Assembly (NCBI GenBank): GCA_009775535.1
Contig: VSPW01000017.1
Span: 1 to 18,205, forward strand
Direction: 5' to 3'
DNA: 18,205 nucleotides
Source of the DNA: Muribaculaceae bacterium
GTDB lineage: Bacteria > Bacteroidota > Bacteroidia > Bacteroidales > Muribaculaceae
The notes under the pieces are model-generated. The model saw only the letters and a program-made list of their open reading frames with translations. It did no database searches and was not told the DNA's origin. Both the position numbers and the translations under genes were made by a program. Positions 14,862-18,205 of the stretch are shown here, piece after piece; position 1 is the first letter of the stretch; each line of letters opens with the position of its first letter.

Positions 14862-15162
14862 TGCGAGTCTCTGTTTTTGGTTTCGGCCGTATCACTATTG
14901 CCACTCCCATGAATATGAATCCGAGGAATGTCACCATCGGTCCGATGACTATTCGGCGTGTGCTGAATATATCGGGGTTGAAGCTGTCTACCGTCGAGCT
15001 TCCGCCGAGCATCAGCAGGAATCCTATTACTATCATTGCGCCGGCAATGGCCATCATTATAAAGTTCAGCCGCACCAGTGGCAGCTGTCCGTATTGTTCC
15101 CTCTTTATGTTGGCGGTCTTGGGCCTGATATCGGGAGCGATGTCGTTGTTTGGTTTTGACAT
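14848..15162 (-). CDS. DUF3098 family small membrane protein
   Basis: A 104-residue membrane protein of the DUF3098 family, found in Bacteroidota between ftsX and uppP. It has a polar cytosolic-type N-terminus (1-30), a first hydrophobic helix (about 32-54, NFIMMAIAGAMIVIGFLLML), the conserved FNPDIFSTRRIVIGP block (about 61-75) that identifies the family, and a second helix (about 72-92). Function is unknown. Linkage to FtsX and UppP suggests a role in envelope growth or division, but this rests on gene order alone. The 3' end overlaps uppP by 14 nt, and the start lies 29 bp downstream of the ftsX stop. Confidence 0.9.
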   Translation of the reverse strand: MSKPNNDIAPDIRPKTANIKREQYGQLPLVRLNFIMMAIAGAMIVIGFLLMLGGSSTVDSFNPDIFSTRRIVIGPMVTFLGFIFMGVAIVIRPKPKTETRNGMA

Positions 15163-15191
15163 TGGTTCTTTTATATGGTTATTTAGGATAT

Positions 15192-16067
15192 CTATTTCCT
15201 GAACAGGTCATCGTAGTCCTGCCTGAGATACCGTGAAGCAGCCATTGCTGAAGCAGCCATGCATATGGCGATGCCCAGCGCTATAAGTGCGATGTAGACC
15301 ATGGCTGTCTGCTGCCATGTGAGCAGAGAGGCTATGGGAGGAAATATGCTTACTGTATAGCAGTACGCCCCAATGAGGATGGCTATCGCTACGGCAGCCG
15401 ATATAAGCCCGTTTATTGCCCCGGCCACTATGAATGGCCTGCGTATGAACGATGCTTTTGCACCGACAAGGCGCATGGTGTGTATGGTGAACCTCCTGGA
15501 GTAGATGGACAGGGATACTGTATTGTTTATCAGCGCAAACGATATGACCAGCAGTGTTAGCCCTATGATTCCCAGTACAGTTGTGATGCGTCCCAGGGAC
15601 TCGTCCACGTTGTCGACCATGGCTGCGTTAAGGTTGACGCGCTCAACCGCCGGGTCGGCCTCTACTTCGGCCGCAATTTTTTCCAGGCTGTCGGCATTGG
15701 CGTATGCCTGCCTTACCTTGATGTCAAATTCGGCATTGTACGGGTTGGCGTCAAGCAGGTTGATTATGTCCTCACCCATCTGCTGCGATTCCTGTTCAAG
15801 GATGTCGGCGGCTGACGTGTATTGCTGTGATGCCACATAAGGGGCTGTCCCCCACATCTTTTTCAGGCGGTTGACATCGGATTCGGCAGTGCCGTTGCGC
15901 AGCTCTACCACAAAGCCCATTGAGGAGCGTATGGAATCGCTGATGGCACGCGCCGTCAGTCCAGTCATCGCCATTATCCCCATGACGAGGAGGACAAGGG
16001 CAACGCTTATGACGGATGTCACCTGTGAGCCGAATATGGATATTTTATGGTGTCTTTTCTTGCTCAT
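15192..16067 (-). CDS. ftsX: Cell division ABC-transporter-like permease FtsX
   Basis: FtsX is the membrane subunit of the FtsEX complex that activates septal peptidoglycan hydrolases. The 291-residue protein has one N-terminal transmembrane helix (ISVALVLLVMGIMAMTGLTA), a periplasmic domain of about 140 residues, and three C-terminal helices (VLGIIGLTLLVISFALI, IVAGAINGLISAAVAIAILIG and VYIALIALGIAICMAASAMA). The conserved RLVGAKASFIRRPF cytosolic loop is present. ATG 16067 is preferred over the upstream ATG at 16103 because a -7 promoter box (16101-16108) overlaps the latter, so that codon would not be transcribed. ftsE is not in this window. This gene heads the ftsX - DUF3098 - uppP - truB - queA string. 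Confidence 0.94.
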   Translation of the reverse strand: MSKKRHHKISIFGSQVTSVISVALVLLVMGIMAMTGLTARAISDSIRSSMGFVVELRNGTAESDVNRLKKMWGTAPYVASQQYTSAADILEQESQQMGEDIINLLDANPYNAEFDIKVRQAYANADSLEKIAAEVEADPAVERVNLNAAMVDNVDESLGRITTVLGIIGLTLLVISFALINNTVSLSIYSRRFTIHTMRLVGAKASFIRRPFIVAGAINGLISAAVAIAILIGAYCYTVSIFPPIASLLTWQQTAMVYIALIALGIAICMAASAMAASRYLRQDYDDLFRK

Positions 16068-16068
16068 T

Positions 16069-16090
16069 GGCCAAATGGCCCTTATAGGGC
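16069..16090 (-). promoter_or_regulatory. Overlapping small inverted repeats in the ftsX leader
   Basis: GGCC-AAAT-GGCC (16069-16080) and GCCC-TTATA-GGGC (16078-16090) share three bases, so only one hairpin can form at a time. Both lie in the predicted short leader, immediately before the start codon. The stems are only 4 bp, so function is uncertain. Confidence 0.2.
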
Positions 16091-16100
16091 GAATTTCGTG

Positions 16101-16131
16101 CAAAATTAATATATTTTGCAGCCAAAGTCAA
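16101..16131 (-). promoter_or_regulatory. Promoter for the ftsX operon
   Basis: On the minus strand TTG (16131-16129) is followed by 20 nt and then TAATTTTG (16108-16101), a good match to the Bacteroidota -33/-7 pattern with near-ideal spacing. Predicted transcription starts at about 16094, leaving a leader of roughly 27 nt before the ATG at 16067. Confidence 0.65.
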
Positions 16132-16189
16132 GGAAAATGTCCATATTTTGATGCCGATGGGGTGCGTTTTCGCTGATTTTTGCCTGAAA

Positions 16190-16666
16190 TTATTCGATTT
16201 CGGTGAAAGATAGCGGCAAAAGTGATTTTACAGATGGCAGGATGTAAATCTCACTTCTGCCTGCCAATAGGACTTTCACGCCATTTCCGGCGAGTTTCTC
16301 ATATTCCAGCAATGCCTGGCGGCACGCGCCGCACGGAGATATAGGCGCGGCGATCTCGTTTCCGGTGGTGTCGCGTGCGGCTATCGCTACTGTGACGAAT
16401 TTCGCTTCAGGGTATCTGGCGTGTGCATAGTATGCCGCCGTCCGCTCGGCGCAAAGGCTTGACGGGGTGGCGGCATTCTCCTGGTTTGATCCGGATACAA
16501 TCTCTCCGTTGTCGAGGAGGACGGCAGCACCTACACTGAACCGGCTGTAAGGGGCATAGGCCCGTAGTGTGGCCTCCCGCGCGGTATCGACCAAGGTGCG
16601 GTCTGTCGGGTCAAGTTCCTGGTAATCAACAACGGTGATAGGGGTTATAATGTCTTTATGTGTCAT
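16190..16666 (-). CDS. cdd: Cytidine deaminase
   Basis: Deaminates cytidine and deoxycytidine to uridine and deoxyuridine in pyrimidine salvage, as a zinc enzyme of the small homotetrameric type. The 158-residue protein holds AYAPYSRFSVGAA (36-48), the catalytic CAERTA motif (Cys72 zinc ligand, Glu74 proton shuttle) and PCGACRQ (111-117, zinc ligands Cys112 and Cys115). All catalytic residues are present. ATG 16666 is chosen; a TTG-initiated frame from 16699 would overlap the -7 box at 16697-16704. It is divergent from pheS and lies 123 bp upstream of ftsX, which has its own promoter. Confidence 0.95.
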   Translation of the reverse strand: MTHKDIITPITVVDYQELDPTDRTLVDTAREATLRAYAPYSRFSVGAAVLLDNGEIVSGSNQENAATPSSLCAERTAAYYAHARYPEAKFVTVAIAARDTTGNEIAAPISPCGACRQALLEYEKLAGNGVKVLLAGRSEIYILPSVKSLLPLSFTEIE

Positions 16667-16696
16667 GACTACAAAAATTTCATTTAAGGTATAACG

Positions 16697-16704
16697 CAAA
16701 ATTA
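16697..16704 (-). promoter_or_regulatory. Candidate -7 promoter element for cdd
   Basis: The minus strand reads TAATTTTG, an exact TAnnTTTG match. It is 31 bp upstream of the cdd ATG and back to back with the pheS element at 16728-16735. No clear -33 element was found. Confidence 0.5.
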
Positions 16705-16727
16705 CAATCTTTTTGCGAAATAATTTG

Positions 16728-16735
16728 TAATTTTG
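16728..16735 (+). promoter_or_regulatory. Candidate -7 promoter element for pheS
   Basis: TAATTTTG matches TAnnTTTG and lies 28 bp upstream of the pheS ATG. The predicted leader of about 20 nt is too short for a T-box or peptide attenuator. No -33 element at canonical spacing was found. Confidence 0.5.
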
Positions 16736-16762
16736 TGGCCTATTGCATTATTATACATCGCG

Positions 16763-17782
16763 ATGATTGAAAAAATTAACACCCTGAAGGCGCAGATAGA
16801 GAACCTTGCCGCAGCCGATGCAGGCGAGGTGGAGGCCCTGCGCATTAAATATCTCAGCAAGAAAGGGGAGATTTCCCTGCTTTTCAACGATTTCCGTAAT
16901 GTGCCTGCGGAGGAGAAAAAGGCTGTGGGCCAGGCATTGAATGAGCTTAAGACCCTTGCTACGGAACGTATAAACGCCCTCCGCGAGGGGTTGGCCCAGG
17001 ACAGTAGCGCTGTTGACGGCCTTGACCTGACACGTCCGGCAGCTCCTGTGCGCCTGGGTACGCGCCACCCCCTTTCGCTGGTAAGGGAGGAGATAATAGC
17101 AATATTCCGCCGTCTGGGCTTCACTATAGCCGAAGGGCCGGAGATAGAGGATGACTGGCATGTGTTCTCCTCACTTAATTTTGCCGCAGACCATCCTGCG
17201 CGAGACATGCAGGATACATTTTTCGTCCAGCGTTCGCCCGATGTGCTGCTGCGTACGCATACATCCTCGGTTCAGAGCCGTGTGATGGAGTCGTCGAAGC
17301 CGCCTATCCGTATAATATGTCCCGGACGAGTCTACCGCAACGAGGCGATATCGGCGCGTGCCCACTGCTTTTTCCATCAGGTGGAGGCGCTGTATGTCGA
17401 CCGTAACGTGTCGTTTGCAGACCTGCGCCAGACATTGCTGTATTTTGCCCAGGAGATGTTCGGGCCTGACACCCAGATACGCCTGCGCCCGAGCTACTTC
17501 CCGTTCACCGAGCCTTCGGCCGAGATGGATATCTCCTGCAACCTTTGTGGAGGCAAGGGATGCTCTTTCTGCAAGGGCACAGGTTGGGTAGAGATTCTCG
17601 GATGCGGGATGGTTGACCCCAATGTGCTACAGGCATGCGGCATAGATCCGGCTGAATATACGGGCTTCGCCTTGGGTATGGGCGTGGAGCGCATAACCAA
17701 CCTCAAATACCAGGTGAAGGACCTGCGTATGTTCTCTGAAAACGATGTGCGTTTCCTTGATGAGTTTACTGCTGCGCGCTAG
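16763..17782 (+). CDS. pheS: Phenylalanyl-tRNA synthetase alpha subunit
   Basis: Catalytic subunit of the heterotetrameric enzyme that charges tRNA-Phe. The 339-residue protein has an N-terminal coiled-coil arm (about 1-85, tRNA-binding in the family), then the class II core: EGPEIEDDWHVF (124-135), motif 2 region PGRVYRNEAISARAH (187-201), FHQVEALYVD (204-213), FPFTEPSAEMD (246-256), and motif 3 region GFALGMGVERI (301-311). A four-Cys CxxC-x4-CxxC insert (Cys259, 262, 267, 270) precedes GWVEILGCGMVDPNVL and probably binds zinc; such an insert is known in some bacterial PheS. ATG 16763 is chosen over an upstream TTG at 16733 that overlaps the -7 box. pheT is not adjacent: the next gene is crcB, 24 bp downstream. 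Confidence 0.97.
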   Translation: MIEKINTLKAQIENLAAADAGEVEALRIKYLSKKGEISLLFNDFRNVPAEEKKAVGQALNELKTLATERINALREGLAQDSSAVDGLDLTRPAAPVRLGTRHPLSLVREEIIAIFRRLGFTIAEGPEIEDDWHVFSSLNFAADHPARDMQDTFFVQRSPDVLLRTHTSSVQSRVMESSKPPIRIICPGRVYRNEAISARAHCFFHQVEALYVDRNVSFADLRQTLLYFAQEMFGPDTQIRLRPSYFPFTEPSAEMDISCNLCGGKGCSFCKGTGWVEILGCGMVDPNVLQACGIDPAEYTGFALGMGVERITNLKYQVKDLRMFSENDVRFLDEFTAAR

Positions 17783-17806
17783 CGTTGCACCTGTGTGATT
17801 GTCAAG

Positions 17807-18205
17807 ATGGCAGGCATGATGACGGTCTCAGCCAATATCGCCCTTGTATTCGCGGGGGGAGGTATGGGCGCGTTGTGCCGCTATTTGATACAGCAGTGTG
17901 GCAGTGCCAGTACGGCGTCATATTATTATACGGCCGGTGTGAATATAGCCGGCAGTGTGGCAATAGGCATGCTGTGGGCGCTTTTTGAACATCTGGAGCT
18001 TCCCCGCGCGTTGTACCTTCTTGCCATAACCGGTTTCCTGGGAGGTTTCACGACGTTTTCAGCGTTTTCTCTCGATGTGGTGTCGCTTATGAGGAACGGG
18101 CAGTTGGCAGCATCGGTGAGCTGTGCCGCAGTCTCGGTCATAGGGGCTATCGGTGGCTGCGCATTGGGCCTTTATGCCATGGAGCGCATTATAAGGATTA
18201 TAAGT
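17807..18205 (+). CDS. crcB: Fluoride ion channel CrcB/FluC (stop beyond right edge)
   Basis: Small dual-topology membrane channel exporting fluoride from the cytoplasm. The open frame runs 133 codons without a stop before the window ends; the family is about 120-130 residues, so only a few C-terminal residues should be missing. Visible signatures are the N-terminal GGGMGALCRYLIQ, then YYYTAGVNIAGSVAIGM with the conserved Asn, and GFLGGFTTFSAFS with the central sodium-site TTFS. Four hydrophobic segments fit the family. Start codons at 17807, 17816 or 17819 are possible, and an in-frame GTG lies at 17795. It follows pheS by 24 bp and may be cotranscribed. The gap holds no room for a fluoride riboswitch. 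Confidence 0.9.
   Translation, partial: MAGMMTVSANIALVFAGGGMGALCRYLIQQCGSASTASYYYTAGVNIAGSVAIGMLWALFEHLELPRALYLLAITGFLGGFTTFSAFSLDVVSLMRNGQLAASVSCAAVSVIGAIGGCALGLYAMERIIRIIS

Noticed and set aside
14506..15159. Plus-strand 217-codon open frame
   Set aside because: Antisense to uppP and DUF3098, both with clear family motifs; its translation is Ser/His/Arg-rich and shows no domain.
16702..17208. Minus-strand 168-codon frame antisense to pheS
   Set aside because: Ser/Arg-rich shadow with no motif; pheS on the other strand is certain.
17783..17806. Possible fluoride riboswitch ahead of crcB
   Set aside because: Only 24 bp between the pheS stop and the crcB ATG, too short for the aptamer, and no matching structure seen in the end of pheS.
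1..18205. Mobile element, prophage, CRISPR or toxin-antitoxin signature
   Set aside because: No transposase, integrase, repeat-spacer array, terminal repeats or paired small toxin/antitoxin frames were found; the phage-like muramidase has a signal peptide and no phage neighbours.

Overview
This window looks like chromosomal DNA from a gut Bacteroidales bacterium, most likely a Muribaculaceae/Prevotella-type lineage. The reasons are several matches to the Bacteroidota -7 promoter element (TAnnTTTG), leaders without a strong Shine-Dalgarno, a C-terminal sorting-domain-like tail, BACON-type and OmpH-type lipoproteins, and the gene order ftsX - DUF3098 - uppP - truB - queA, which I know as typical of Bacteroidota. 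The family-level assignment is inference. Coding density is high. No tRNA, rRNA, CRISPR, insertion sequence or prophage was seen, and no intergenic gap exceeds about 200 bp.

Layout. 1-731 (-): 5' part of an iron-containing alcohol dehydrogenase with its own promoter. 884-1942 (-): WalJ/YycJ-type metallo-beta-lactamase-fold nuclease with an N-terminal extension. 2140-4835 (-): dipeptidase PepD, then, beyond a strong hairpin, a secreted DUF3380-type muramidase and a small BACON-like lipoprotein. 5020-5889 (+): a 56-residue single-pass membrane protein and a lipidated OmpH/Skp-like protein. A perfect 17-bp bidirectional terminator separates these from the convergent genes to the right. 5992-16067 (-), in order of transcription: ftsX, DUF3098, uppP, truB, queA, an M6 metalloprotease, a GH84 beta-N-acetylglucosaminidase and a radical SAM/SPASM protein. 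16190-16666 (-): cytidine deaminase. 16763-18205 (+): pheS, then crcB/fluC, which runs off the right edge. cdd and pheS diverge from a short region with back-to-back -7 elements.

How the genes fit together. Much of the window is housekeeping: division and cell-wall control (ftsX, uppP), tRNA modification (truB, queA), translation (pheS), nucleotide salvage (cdd), peptide catabolism (pepD) and fluoride export (crcB). Accessory extracytoplasmic functions are attached to it. Two large secreted enzymes (M6 protease and GH84 glycosidase) follow queA with gaps of only 21 and 26 bp, which suggests transcription coupled to the housekeeping operon and a role in degrading host or dietary glycoprotein. 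The muramidase and BACON lipoprotein form a second small secreted pair. I did not find a convincing undescribed multi-gene defence or mobile system. The best candidates for new biology are the radical SAM/SPASM protein of unknown substrate, the muramidase-lipoprotein pair, the small membrane protein, and several structured leader or intergenic hairpins.
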